Assembly (NCBI GenBank): GCA_019635755.1
Contig: JAHBYW010000002.1
Coordinates: forward strand, 124,001-188,000
DNA: 64,000 nt
Direction: 5' to 3'
From: Rhizobiaceae bacterium
Lineage (GTDB): Bacteria; Pseudomonadota; Alphaproteobacteria; Rhizobiales; Rhizobiaceae
A program made the translations under genes and the position numbers. Positions 8,252 to 16,811 of the stretch are shown one piece after another. The number at the start of each line of letters is the position of its first letter. The first letter of the stretch is position 1. Below the pieces are notes generated by a model. That model saw nothing but the letters and a program-made list of their open reading frames with translations, searched no databases and was not told the DNA's origin.

Positions 8252-8345
8252 TTCTATGGATAAAAGCAGGGACGGGCGACGCTTCTCATACACCGCCGGT
8301 TCCACGCGATTGCCCGCCAAGGGGCTTTTTGGGGAGGAAATGGGG

Positions 8346-9362
8346 ATGAAACCGACCAACGACAGACGCGATTTCCTGAAGGCGATGGCACTCGGGTCCG
8401 CCGCAGTGGCTGGCGCCGCCGCCGGCGTGCTGGCCGCGCCCGGGCGGGAGGCCGGCGTGATCGGCGTTCCAGCCGCCCGTGCGCAGGACCGGTACAAGAT
8501 GGCCTTCATCCAGTGGCAGCCGCACACCGTGCCGGCCGCGTGGTCGAAGGGCATCGAGGAAGTTCTGAAGCCGCAGCAGGTCATCGACTACGAACTGCTG
8601 GATGGCCAGAACAAGGTCGAGGTCCAGGTCAGCCTGATGGATACCCTCGTCAGCCAGGGCGCCTCCGTCATCTTCCTGCAGCCGATCGATTCGGTGGCGC
8701 TGGCGCCGTCGATCGCCAAGGCGAAGCGGTCGGGCGTCTCGGTCATCACGCTGAACATCGACGCGACCGAGCCGCACGCGGCGCATGTCGAGATGAACCA
8801 CTATTACGGCGCGATGGACATCGCGAAAGCGATGGGCGACGCGATGGGCGGCAAGGGCAAGGTGGCGATCCTCAACGCGCCGCCCGGCATCATCATCCGC
8901 GACCAGCGCACCAACGGCTTCGTCGAGGGCATGAAGGCGCATCATCCGGGCATCGAGATCGTCGCCGACCAGGTGGCCGACTGGGACCGCAAGAAGGCGC
9001 AGGACGTGCTGAACACGATCCTTGCGGCGCATCCCGATCTCGGCGGCGCCTATGGCGTCAACGATTCGATGGCGCTGGGCGCCGTCGACGTCGCCAAGGA
9101 GAAGGGCCTGCTCGGCAAGTTCGTCGTGTTCGGCAATGACGGCGAGACGGCGGCGCTGGAATCGATCGAGGCGGGAGAACTGACCGGCACGCAGTACACC
9201 GACGTGTACCAGCAGGGCCGCCTGGCCGCCGCGGCGGCGACGGTGCTGGCCACCGGCGCGGTCAATGCGAGCGCGTTCGGCCAGCAGTCGCGGCTGCTGA
9301 TGCCCTACCTGATCGCCACCAAGGACAATGTCGGGACCATTCAGGCGTCCCAGCGCTGGTAG
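8346..9362 (+). CDS. Tat-exported sugar-binding protein of a ribose-type ABC transporter
   Basis: 338 residues. The ATG at 8346 is preferred over 8340 because GGGGAGG then sits at good spacing. The N-terminus has a twin-arginine motif (NDRRDFLKAM), a hydrophobic stretch and an AxA-type site before QDRYK, so export is probably folded via Tat. The mature part is a type I periplasmic-binding protein: VSLMDTLVSQGASVIFLQPIDSVAL, RSGVSVITLNIDATEPHAAHVEMNHYYGAMDIAKAM, GGKGKVAILNAPPG. It delivers substrate to the two permeases and ATPase downstream. A rho-independent-type hairpin with a T-run follows the gene, which should give excess binding protein over membrane subunits. Substrate unknown. Confidence 0.9.
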   Translation: MKPTNDRRDFLKAMALGSAAVAGAAAGVLAAPGREAGVIGVPAARAQDRYKMAFIQWQPHTVPAAWSKGIEEVLKPQQVIDYELLDGQNKVEVQVSLMDTLVSQGASVIFLQPIDSVALAPSIAKAKRSGVSVITLNIDATEPHAAHVEMNHYYGAMDIAKAMGDAMGGKGKVAILNAPPGIIIRDQRTNGFVEGMKAHHPGIEIVADQVADWDRKKAQDVLNTILAAHPDLGGAYGVNDSMALGAVDVAKEKGLLGKFVVFGNDGETAALESIEAGELTGTQYTDVYQQGRLAAAAATVLATGAVNASAFGQQSRLLMPYLIATKDNVGTIQASQRW

Positions 9363-9376
9363 ACACTCCCAACTGG

Positions 9377-9412
9377 GGCCGCCGCTCGAGCGTGTGGCGG
9401 CCCGCCTTTTTC
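9377..9412 (+). terminator. Intrinsic terminator or attenuator after the binding-protein gene
   Basis: Perfect 8-bp stem GGGCCGCC (9377-9384) / GGCGGCCC (9397-9404) around a 12-nt loop, followed by GCCTTTTT. It lies inside the operon, before the permease start at 9429, so partial read-through is expected. Confidence 0.8.
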
Positions 9413-9428
9413 GAGTAGTCTGCCTGAC

Positions 9429-10454
9429 GTGAAGATCCGCTTCTCTTCCGCCGCGTTGCTGCTGTTCTTCGCCGTGACGCTCGCTTTCTTCAGCGTGAGC
9501 GCGCCGCGTTTCGCGACGGCGTCGACCGTCGAGAACCTGATGTCGGGTTACGCCTTCGTGGCGATCCTGGCGATGGGGCAGGCCTGGCCGATCCTGGTGC
9601 GCGGCATCGACCTGTCGATCGGCGCCATCGTCGGGCTGGTCGGCATGATCGTCTTCGACCTGTCGCTGATCTTCTCCGTTCCCGGCTACGTCATCCTGCC
9701 GCTGGCGCTGCTGGCGGGCGCGCTTGCCGGCGCACTGAACGGCGTACTGATCGTCTATCTGCACCTGCAGCCCTTCATCGCGACGCTGGCGACGCTCGCC
9801 GCCTATCGCGGGCTGACCTATTCCATCTCGGGGCGCCAGCTGGTGCCCGGCCTCACCACCACGCCGATCCGTGATCCGTGGATCACCGGCATCGAGACCT
9901 ATTTCGACCTGGGCGGGAGCATCGGCCTGTCGCGGCTGATCAACATGCCGTGGTTCCCTCTGTCGTTCTTCATCATGCTGGCCGTTTTCGCGCTGCTGCA
10001 GGTGCTGCTGCTCGCGACCCGGTTCGGACGCGATACCTGCGCCACTGGCGGCAACGCGGAAGCGGCGCGGCTGGCCGGCATCCGCGTGGGTGCCGTCACC
10101 ATTGCCGCCTATGCGATCTCGGGCATCTGCGCCGCGATCGCCGCACTTATCATGGTGGCGCGCTTCACGACGGCCACGGAGGCGCTGGGGTCCGGCGCCG
10201 AGCTGACGGCGATCGCCGCGGCGGTGATCGGCGGGGTCAGCCTCGCCGGCGGCGTCGGCTCGATGTTCGGCCCGGCGATCGGCGCCTTCCTGCTCGGCGC
10301 TATCCTGATCGGCCTGACGCTGCAGGGCGTGCCGCAGTTCGTGCAGCAGATCATCACCGGGGTGATCCTGCTGGCCGCGGTTGGCTACGACCGCCTGCTC
10401 GTGCTTCGCCGCCAGCGCAAACTGGAGACGGCTGCGACGGGAGCGGGCCGATGA
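9429..10454 (+). CDS. Ribose-type sugar ABC transporter permease, first of two
   Basis: 341 residues from a GTG at 9429. Multi-pass membrane protein with the CUT2 signature QAWPILVRGIDLSIGAIVGL and VIGGVSLAGGVGSMFGPAIGAFLLGAILIG. It is followed by an ATPase whose ATG overlaps its stop codon, then by a second, clearly different permease, so the channel is probably a heterodimer as in LsrC/LsrD rather than the usual RbsC homodimer. Translation begins just past an intrinsic terminator, so expression likely depends on read-through. Substrate unknown. Confidence 0.9.
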   Translation: MKIRFSSAALLLFFAVTLAFFSVSAPRFATASTVENLMSGYAFVAILAMGQAWPILVRGIDLSIGAIVGLVGMIVFDLSLIFSVPGYVILPLALLAGALAGALNGVLIVYLHLQPFIATLATLAAYRGLTYSISGRQLVPGLTTTPIRDPWITGIETYFDLGGSIGLSRLINMPWFPLSFFIMLAVFALLQVLLLATRFGRDTCATGGNAEAARLAGIRVGAVTIAAYAISGICAAIAALIMVARFTTATEALGSGAELTAIAAAVIGGVSLAGGVGSMFGPAIGAFLLGAILIGLTLQGVPQFVQQIITGVILLAAVGYDRLLVLRRQRKLETAATGAGR

Positions 10455-11968
10455 ACGCCGACGCTCCCGTGCTGCGTGGCGTCGGGCTGGGCAAGACGTA
10501 CGGGAACCTTGCCGCGCTGGCGGACGCCGACTTCACGGTGCGCCCGGGCGAGGTTCGCGCGCTGATCGGCTCGAACGGGGCCGGCAAGTCTACGCTGATC
10601 AAGATACTGACAGGCGCGGTGCTGCCGACGCGCGGTACCGTCGAGATCGAGGGGCAGGCTGCACCGCTTGGCGATCCGCTCGGCATGATCCGCCGCGGCG
10701 TCGCCTGCATCTATCAGCACTCGAACCTCGCGCCGGCGATGTCGGTGCTGGACAACATCTATCTCGGGCGGCAGCCGACGCGGGCGCTGGGCATCGTCGA
10801 CACCGGGCGGCAGCGCCGCGAGGCGCTCGACCTGCTCGCCAGGCACGATATCGACATCGATCTCGACCGGCCGGTGGGCAGCCTGCCGACGGTGAAGCAG
10901 AAGGAGGTGGAGATCCTGAAGGCGCTGGCGCTGGACGCCAGGGTGATCCTCATGGACGAGCCGACGGGATGGCTCGCCGCGGCAGATGTGGCGCGCCTTC
11001 ATGCGACCGTGCGCGCGCTGAAGGCGCGGGGCGTCGGCATCGTCTACATCAGCCACGTGCTCGACGAGATCTTCGCCGTCTGCGACACGGTCACGATCAT
11101 GCGCGACGGGCGGATCGTGGCGGAGAGCGACGTCGCGGCGATCGACCGGCCGACCGTCGTGCGGCTCATGGTGGGCGACAAGCTGGCGGGCGAGGCGTCG
11201 GGCGCCGCCCTGCAGCAGCGCCATCCGCGCGGCACCGGCGTCGTCAGGATGAGCGCGCGCGACCTCGGCAAGCGCGGCGTCTTCGGCGGCGTCAGCTTCG
11301 ACCTCCATGCGGGCGAAATCTTCTGCCTCACCGGACTGATCGGCTCGAAGCGCACGGAACTGGTGCGAACCCTGTTCGGCTCCGACCGCTTCGATACCGG
11401 CACGCTGGAGATCGACGGCCGGCCGGCCGACATCCGCTCGCCGCAGTCGGGCATGGCCCACGGCATCGGCTTCGTTCCGGAGGACCGGCACCGCGAGGGG
11501 CTGATGCTCGACATGAACGTCACCGAGAACCTGGCGATGGCGACGCTCGACCGGCACCGTCGCGGGCCACTGCTCAGCCGCGGCAGCATGGCGCGGGCCG
11601 GCCGGCAGGCCATCGACGAGCTGTCGGTGCGGCCGCCCGACGGCGGCAAGCTGGTGCGCCTGCTGTCCGGCGGCAACCAGCAGAAGGTCCTCGTCGGCAA
11701 GTGGCTCGGCCGCAACCCGCGCATCCTCATCCTCGACGAGCCGACCGTGGGCGTGGACGTGGGCGCCAAGGCCGAGATCTACGCGATCCTGAGGCGCGCG
11801 CGCGGCGAGGGCGCCGCGATCCTGGTCGTCTCCTCGGACCTCGAGGAGGTGATGACCGTTGCCGACCGCATCGGCGTCATGGTCTCCGGGCGGCTGGTCG
11901 CCACCCACGACGCCGGTGCCGTCACCCAGGAGCAGATCGTGCGCGAAATCGGCGGAGGGACCGCATGA
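10451..11968 (+). CDS. Ribose-type sugar ABC transporter ATP-binding protein (two domains)
   Basis: 505 residues. Domain 1 has Walker A GSNGAGKST (40-48) and Walker B VILMDEPTGWL, but its ABC signature is degenerate: GSLPTVKQKEVEILKALAL replaces an LSGGQ-type loop. Domain 2 lacks a usable Walker A lysine (LTGLIGSKRTELVRTLFG) but keeps LSGGNQQKVLVGK and LILDEPTVGVD. In an ABC dimer, one composite site pairs the domain 1 Walker A with the domain 2 signature, so a single competent site is expected, as in RbsA-type proteins. Start and stop overlap both neighbouring permease genes by four bases, a tight translationally coupled unit. Confidence 0.9.
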   Translation: MNADAPVLRGVGLGKTYGNLAALADADFTVRPGEVRALIGSNGAGKSTLIKILTGAVLPTRGTVEIEGQAAPLGDPLGMIRRGVACIYQHSNLAPAMSVLDNIYLGRQPTRALGIVDTGRQRREALDLLARHDIDIDLDRPVGSLPTVKQKEVEILKALALDARVILMDEPTGWLAAADVARLHATVRALKARGVGIVYISHVLDEIFAVCDTVTIMRDGRIVAESDVAAIDRPTVVRLMVGDKLAGEASGAALQQRHPRGTGVVRMSARDLGKRGVFGGVSFDLHAGEIFCLTGLIGSKRTELVRTLFGSDRFDTGTLEIDGRPADIRSPQSGMAHGIGFVPEDRHREGLMLDMNVTENLAMATLDRHRRGPLLSRGSMARAGRQAIDELSVRPPDGGKLVRLLSGGNQQKVLVGKWLGRNPRILILDEPTVGVDVGAKAEIYAILRRARGEGAAILVVSSDLEEVMTVADRIGVMVSGRLVATHDAGAVTQEQIVREIGGGTA

Positions 11969-12921
11969 ACGTCGCGGGGATGCTTCGCCGGGACGGCATC
12001 GCGCAGCACCTGGCGCCGAACGCGCTCGCCATCGCGCTGGCAATCATCGTGGTGGTCTTCGCCGTCTCCGAGCCGGCGTTCCTGACCAGCGGCAACCTGA
12101 TCGGCATCGTCCGTCAGGTGGCGATCATCGGCATCATGGCAACCTGCATGACCTTCGTCATCATGACCGGCGGCGTCGACCTGTCGGTGGGGCCGGTGCT
12201 GGCGCTTTCCGGGCTTGCCTCCTACTTCGCGCTGCAGGCGGGCATGCCGCTTCCGGTGGTCATCCTGGCCGGGCTGGCGGTCGGCGCGCTGGTCGGTCTC
12301 GTCAACGGGCTGATCGTTGCGTTCCTGCAATTGCCGCCGATCATCGTGACGCTGGCGATGCTGTCGATCGTGCGCGGCACGGCGCTGATCGTCGGCGGGC
12401 CGGAACAACATCTCATCCGCAACGAGCCGGCCTACAGCTTCATCGGGACCGGCACACTGATGGGGCTGCCGTTCTCCATCTACATCTTCGCCGCCGTCGC
12501 GCTGCTGATGATCCTCGTGCAGCGGCGCACACCGCTCGGCCTGCTGGTGGCTGCCATCGGCGACAATGAGCGGGCGGCCTATCTGAGCGGCCACCGCATC
12601 CGCCTCACCAAGACGCTCGTCTACGTCATCTGCGGCGCCGGCGCGGCGCTGGCCGGCATCATCCAGTCGTCGCAGGTGCACACCGCGCTCGCCACCTACG
12701 GCCCCTTCGGAACCGAGCTCGACGTGATCGCCGCGGTGGTGCTGGGCGGCACGAGCATCATGGGCGGCAACGGTTCGGTGGCACGCACGCTGCTCGGTGT
12801 CTTCTTCCTCGGCGTCGTCAACAACGGCATGAACATCCTCAACGTGCCGATCGACATCCAGCTCATCGCCAAGGGCGCGATCATCGTCGTCGCGCTGGCG
12901 CTCGCCGCGCGTCGCGCCTGA
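11965..12921 (+). CDS. Ribose-type sugar ABC transporter permease, second of two
   Basis: 318 residues. CUT2 permease: ATCMTFVIMTGGVDLSVGPVLAL and VLGGTSIMGGNGSVARTLLG are diagnostic, with about nine membrane segments. Start overlaps the ATPase stop (ATGA). It differs in length and sequence from the permease at 9429-10454, suggesting a two-permease transporter of the LsrCD kind. It ends three bases before the stop of the convergent GntR gene, so no room remains for a terminator between them. Confidence 0.9.
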   Translation: MNVAGMLRRDGIAQHLAPNALAIALAIIVVVFAVSEPAFLTSGNLIGIVRQVAIIGIMATCMTFVIMTGGVDLSVGPVLALSGLASYFALQAGMPLPVVILAGLAVGALVGLVNGLIVAFLQLPPIIVTLAMLSIVRGTALIVGGPEQHLIRNEPAYSFIGTGTLMGLPFSIYIFAAVALLMILVQRRTPLGLLVAAIGDNERAAYLSGHRIRLTKTLVYVICGAGAALAGIIQSSQVHTALATYGPFGTELDVIAAVVLGGTSIMGGNGSVARTLLGVFFLGVVNNGMNILNVPIDIQLIAKGAIIVVALALAARRA

Positions 12922-12924
12922 CCT

Positions 12925-13815
12925 TCAGTGCATGGAGGTCGAGCGCAGCAGCGTCTCGCGCGCCGACGTCAGATGCGCACGGCATGCCAGCTCGGCCATC
13001 GTCACATTGCGCGTGAACAGCGCCTCGATGTAGGTCAGGTGTTCGCGGATGGCGACCTCGTTGCGTTGCCGTTCGTCATGCTTGTTCCACTGGTAGTGGT
13101 AGTGGAAGATCACCGTGATGATGTCGTAGAAGCTGTCGATGAAGCGGTTGGGCGCGGCCGAGCTGATCAGCCTGTGGAAGCGGCTGTCGAGGTCGGAGAA
13201 GTCGTGGTAGCGCGCCTCGATGTCGTTCAGCAGGTCGACATGCTCGCGGCGGATCGCCTCCAGCTGGACCCAATGCGACGAACCGTCCGGCATGGCGGCC
13301 AGCGCGCGCGCGGAGCGCAGCTCGAACATCTCGCGAATCTCGAACAGCTCGAGCGCGAAGTTGGTGGTGAAGCCCTTGAAGACCCAGCCCGCATTGGGGC
13401 GCTTCTCGATCAGGCCGAAGCGCTGGAAGCGGTTCAGGAACTCGCGGATGCCCGTGGTGGCGACGCCGAACTTGCGCGCCAGGTCCAGCTCGTTGATCGC
13501 GGTTCCGGGACGGGCATTGTCGCGCAGCATCCATTCCATGAAGCGCTCCTCGACCTGCGCCGCCATCGGCACGGTCTCGGATTCGGGAAAGCGGTGCATG
13601 GACGGGCTCGACGGATGCACGTTGCGCTCGCGTCCGGCACCGGAGATGACGCCGCTGGCCTTGAGGGACGCGATGACTTTGCGGACCGTCGTCCGGCTCA
13701 CGCCCATCGACGCGCTCAGCGTGTTCTCCGAGGGCAGGGGCTCGCCCTCCGCGAGCCGCGAGATGAGGTCCAGCGCGTCGTTGTAGGCGCGCTTGAAGAC
13801 CGTGTCGGTTTTCAC
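12925..13815 (-). CDS. GntR-family regulator with two successive winged-helix domains and an FCD sensor domain
   Basis: 296 residues. Residues 5-58 form a GntR winged helix (LPSENTLSASMGVSRTTVRK). Residues 86-148 form a second complete one (ELDLARKFGVATTGIREFLN, then GLIEKRPNAGWVFKGF). Residues 155-292 are an FCD sensor with probable metal ligands D210, H214, H259 and H281. A standard FadR-type GntR protein is about 230 residues with one winged helix, so the extra DNA-binding domain is unusual. The gene lies between two sugar ABC operons, each preceded by the same 19-bp box, one of them directly in front of this gene's promoter side. It probably represses both and itself. The effector is presumably a sugar or sugar acid; that is inference. 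Confidence 0.88.
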   Translation of the reverse strand: MKTDTVFKRAYNDALDLISRLAEGEPLPSENTLSASMGVSRTTVRKVIASLKASGVISGAGRERNVHPSSPSMHRFPESETVPMAAQVEERFMEWMLRDNARPGTAINELDLARKFGVATTGIREFLNRFQRFGLIEKRPNAGWVFKGFTTNFALELFEIREMFELRSARALAAMPDGSSHWVQLEAIRREHVDLLNDIEARYHDFSDLDSRFHRLISSAAPNRFIDSFYDIITVIFHYHYQWNKHDERQRNEVAIREHLTYIEALFTRNVTMAELACRAHLTSARETLLRSTSMH

Positions 13816-13852
13816 GATTGCTTCTCCGCATACATCGTAGTCTGACTTTTAG

Positions 13853-13889
13853 TCGATAAAAAACAATTTGACGAGCCGGTTCAGCTCGG
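13853..13889 (+). promoter_or_regulatory. Candidate operator/promoter box, copy 2
   Basis: Same TCGATAAAAAACAATTTGA as at 8214-8232, followed after three bases by GCCGGTTCAGCTCGG, which keeps the CCG-N8-CGG dyad. It sits between the GntR gene (start 13815, minus) and the permease gene (start about 13925, plus). Confidence 0.65.
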
Positions 13890-13924
13890 ATTTTTCTCTA
13901 TAAGAAACAAAATTGGAGGAGGCC

Positions 13925-14980
13925 GTGTTGGCCGAAACGGCGAGGGAGCCGGACGCGACGTCCGGCGCCCGCGGCAGCCAGACTCATGCCCAAAGCGCCT
14001 CGCCGGTGACGGTGGCGCTGCGGCTGCTCAATTTCGGGCCGCTGCTGATCCTGGCCATCCTGATCGTCGTCATCAGCCTGCTGACGCCAAACTTCCTGAA
14101 GCCGGTCAACATCGGCAACATCCTCGCGCAGACCGCCGTCATCGCCATCGTGGCGCTCGGCCAGCAGCTGGTGATCCTGACGCGCGGCATCGACCTGTCC
14201 GTGGGCGCCAACCTGGCGCTGGCGACGGTGATCGGCGGCCTGACCTACCGGGTAACGGATTCCGGCGCGCTGGTGATCCTGGCGATGCTGGCCAGCGGCA
14301 CGCTGGTCGGTTTCATCAACGGCGCGGTCTTCGTATTCGGCCGGCTTCCGCATCCGTTCATCATCACGCTGGCGACGCTCAGCATCTGCAAGGGCCTGGC
14401 GCTCGAGCTGGCGATCAACCACACGACCATGCGCGGCATGCCGGAGGCGGTGACCCTGCTCGGCGAGACCAGTCCGCTCGGCGTGCCGAACTCGTTCTTC
14501 GTCGTGCTGGGCGTCGCGCTGCTGGTCTTCGTGCTGACCAAGTCGATGGTCTGGGGACGATGGGTCTACGCCGTCGGCGGCAACCCGAAGGCCGCCGTCG
14601 AGATGGGCATTCCGGTGAAGTGGGTGCTGGTCTCGACCTATGCGATCGCCGGGCTGTGCGCCGGCATCGGCGCCGTGGTGCTGTCGGGCCGCACGGCCGC
14701 GACGTCGCCGCTCTACGGGAACCTGCTCGAGCTCGACACCATCGCCGCGGTCATCATCGGCGGCGCCAGCTTCCTCGGCGGCCGCGGGCACCTCGGCCAT
14801 GCACTGGTCGGCGCCGTCATGATCGGCGTCATCCGCAACGCGCTGAACCTGCTCAACGTCGACGTGTTCTACCAGATGATCGCCATCGGCCTGATCATCG
14901 TGCTGGCGGTCGAGGCCGACGTGCTGCGCAACCATCTGGAAGCGCGCGCCCGCGCAAGCCAGGCGGCGAGGACGCAATGA
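13925..14980 (+). CDS. Ribose/fructose-type sugar ABC transporter permease
   Basis: 351 residues from a GTG at 13925, five bases after GGAGG (13915-13919); a TTG at 13928 is an alternative, and a TTG at 13913 overlaps the ribosome site. About 40 hydrophilic N-terminal residues precede the membrane segments. CUT2 signatures: LGQQLVILTRGIDLSVGANLAL and IIGGASFLGGRGHLGHALVGAVMIG, closest in style to FrcC. The next gene's ATG overlaps its stop codon. It is directly downstream of box copy 2. Confidence 0.9.
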   Translation: MLAETAREPDATSGARGSQTHAQSASPVTVALRLLNFGPLLILAILIVVISLLTPNFLKPVNIGNILAQTAVIAIVALGQQLVILTRGIDLSVGANLALATVIGGLTYRVTDSGALVILAMLASGTLVGFINGAVFVFGRLPHPFIITLATLSICKGLALELAINHTTMRGMPEAVTLLGETSPLGVPNSFFVVLGVALLVFVLTKSMVWGRWVYAVGGNPKAAVEMGIPVKWVLVSTYAIAGLCAGIGAVVLSGRTAATSPLYGNLLELDTIAAVIIGGASFLGGRGHLGHALVGAVMIGVIRNALNLLNVDVFYQMIAIGLIIVLAVEADVLRNHLEARARASQAARTQ

Positions 14981-15732
14981 GCGGCGTACCGGTCCTCTCC
15001 GTCCGCGACGGCCACAAGCGCTTCGGCGCCGTCCACGCGCTGAAGGGGGTCAGCCTGGATGCCTGGCGGGGCGAGGTCCTGGCGCTGCTGGGCGACAACG
15101 GCGCGGGCAAGTCCACCCTGGTGCGCTGCATCAGCGGCGTGCATGCGCTGGACGAAGGGGAGATCCGGCTGGACGGCGAGATCGCTGCGATCTCGACCCC
15201 GTCGCTCGCCCGGCGCGCCGGCATCGAGACCGTCTACCAGGACCTGGCGCTTTTCGACAACCTGACCCCGGCGCAGAACTTCTACTGCGGGCGCGAGCTG
15301 TCGTTCCCGTCCTGGCTGCCGCTCGGCCTGCGTTTCGTCAGCAACCGGGCGATGGATCGCGAGGCGGCATCGGTCATCGACCGGCTGAAGGTGAAGCTGC
15401 CGAAGTTCGACGCGCCGGTGGCGCTGATGTCCGGCGGCCAGCGCCAGGCGATCGCGGTCGCCCGCGCCACGGTGTTCGCGCGCAAGCTGGTCATCCTCGA
15501 CGAGCCCACCGCCGCGCTCGGCGTGCGCGAGTCGCGCAAGGTGCTCGACCTCGTCCGGCAGCTCCGCGACGAGGGCAACGCGGTGATCCTGATCACCCAC
15601 AACATGGAACACGTCATCGAACTGGCGGATCGCGCGGTGGTGCTGCGGCAGGGACGCAAGGTCGGCGAGCTGAAGCCCGATCGCGGCAACCAGCACGAGC
15701 TGGTCTCGCTGATCGTCGGGGCCGAGGCGTGA
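14977..15732 (+). CDS. Single-domain sugar ABC transporter ATPase (FrcA-like)
   Basis: 251 residues with one nucleotide-binding domain, half the length of RbsA. Walker A GDNGAGKST, Q-loop VYQDLALFDNLT, signature MSGGQRQAIAVARA, Walker B LVILDEPTAALG and the H-loop THNMEH are all intact. Single-domain ATPases of this size are typical of fructose/mannose-type (FrcBCA) importers, where two copies pair with the permease. ATGA overlap with the permease gene shows coupling. A hairpin region of 76 bp separates it from the binding-protein gene. Confidence 0.9.
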   Translation: MSGVPVLSVRDGHKRFGAVHALKGVSLDAWRGEVLALLGDNGAGKSTLVRCISGVHALDEGEIRLDGEIAAISTPSLARRAGIETVYQDLALFDNLTPAQNFYCGRELSFPSWLPLGLRFVSNRAMDREAASVIDRLKVKLPKFDAPVALMSGGQRQAIAVARATVFARKLVILDEPTAALGVRESRKVLDLVRQLRDEGNAVILITHNMEHVIELADRAVVLRQGRKVGELKPDRGNQHELVSLIVGAEA

Positions 15733-15767
15733 AGAGGATTCGTCGCCTTCGCGGGCGGCGATGCGAA

Positions 15768-15788
15768 GATCGCTCAAGGGGAGCGATC
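15768..15788 (+). other. Intercistronic hairpin before the binding-protein gene
   Basis: Perfect 8-bp stem GATCGCTC-AAGGG-GAGCGATC, directly before the ribosome site GGGAGGAG of the gene at 15809. Likely an mRNA processing or stability element; no T-run. Confidence 0.55.
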
Positions 15789-15808
15789 AAGGAGAGAGGG
15801 AGGAGCTC

Positions 15809-16723
15809 ATGAGGTTCCGAACAGTCCTTGCGGGTACGGCGTTCGCCCTGGCGTTCGCCGGTACCGCATCGGCAGCCGATGCCGTCAAGATCGGTTTCAT
15901 CACCAAGTTCCCTGTGCCGTTCTTCGCCACGATGGAGAACGCCGCGAAGGAGTACGCTGCCGCCAATCCCGGCATCGAACTTATCTTCGGGCAGGGTGCG
16001 TCGGCCACCGACATCGAGGGGCAGATCGCCCAGATCGAGTCGATGGTGACGCAGGGTGTGCAGGGCATTGCCATCACGCCGGTCGATCCGACCGTCGCGA
16101 CGGCGCTCGACAAGGCCGTCGCGGCCGGGGTGAAGGTCGTCCTGATGGACAACGACATCCCCGGATGGACTAACCGCACGGCGCTCGCGACGACGAACAA
16201 CTTCGCGGCCGGCAAGATCGCCGGCGAGTACCTGAAGTCGGTCCTCAAGGCCGGCGACACGATCGGCATCCTCGAAGGCGTGCCGGGCGTTCCGTCGCTC
16301 GACGACCGCGTCAACGGCATGAAGGAAGGGCTGGGCGGCCTCGACCTGAAGATCGTCGGCAACGGCGCGACCGATTGCACCGAGGAGAAGGGCCTGGCAC
16401 TCGCCGAGGACATTCTCACTGCCAATCCGGACCTGAAGTCGATCTATGCGGCGTGCGGTCCGCCGGCGGCTGGCGCGGCGCAGGCGATCAAGAACGCCAA
16501 CCTCGTCGGCAAGGTCGTGCTCGTCGGGTTCGACTTCTGCTGCGGCGAGGCCCAGGCGATCGAGGCCGGCATCGAGAATGCGTCGGTCGCGCAGTTCCCG
16601 ACCAAGATGGCGTCGCTCGGCGTCGAAGCCCTGGTCAAGGCCATTCGCGGCGAAAAGGTGGAGTCGCTGATTGACTCCGGCGCCGCGCTGGTGACCAAGG
16701 ACAACATGGCCGAGTTCCAGTGA
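15809..16723 (+). CDS. Periplasmic sugar-binding protein (FrcB-like)
   Basis: 304 residues; Sec signal peptide MRFRTVLAGTAFALAFAGTASA then ADAVKIGFITK. Type I periplasmic-binding fold: FPVPFFATMENAAKEYAA, GVQGIAITPVDPTVATALDKAVAAGVKVVLMDNDIPGW, and VGFDFCCGEAQAIEAG. Order here is permease, ATPase, binding protein, the reverse of the system at 8346. The start is fixed by GGGAGGAGCTC. A GC-rich hairpin follows and an alcohol dehydrogenase gene comes next in the same direction. Confidence 0.92.
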   Translation: MRFRTVLAGTAFALAFAGTASAADAVKIGFITKFPVPFFATMENAAKEYAAANPGIELIFGQGASATDIEGQIAQIESMVTQGVQGIAITPVDPTVATALDKAVAAGVKVVLMDNDIPGWTNRTALATTNNFAAGKIAGEYLKSVLKAGDTIGILEGVPGVPSLDDRVNGMKEGLGGLDLKIVGNGATDCTEEKGLALAEDILTANPDLKSIYAACGPPAAGAAQAIKNANLVGKVVLVGFDFCCGEAQAIEAGIENASVAQFPTKMASLGVEALVKAIRGEKVESLIDSGAALVTKDNMAEFQ

Positions 16724-16729
16724 CGGACA

Positions 16730-16754
16730 GGGGGCCGGCGCTCAGCCGGCCCCC
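16730..16754 (+). terminator. GC-rich hairpin after the binding-protein gene
   Basis: Perfect 10-bp stem GGGGGCCGGC / GCCGGCCCCC around GCTCA. Only GTTCACC follows, so termination is likely partial and the dehydrogenase downstream may be read through. Confidence 0.55.
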
Positions 16755-16811
16755 GTTCACCGAGCCGGACCGGCCCGACGCACACACCAGGATCGTCAGC
16801 GAGCAGTTCTC

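Larger units (their letters stand above)
7992..8345. other. Intergenic region with tandem repeat, small dyad and conserved regulatory box
   Basis: No credible gene. It holds four perfect 14-bp repeats (8005-8060), a small dyad CAGAGG-N10-CCTCTG (8182-8203), and a 19-bp box plus dyad (8214-8251) shared with 13853-13889. The ribosome site GGGGAGG for the next gene is at 8331-8337. Confidence 0.7.

Noticed and set aside
9878-12921. Long plus-strand frames extending across several transporter genes
   Set aside because: Out-of-frame readings upstream of real starts; repetitive Arg/Ala/Gly content and ATGA overlaps define the true genes.
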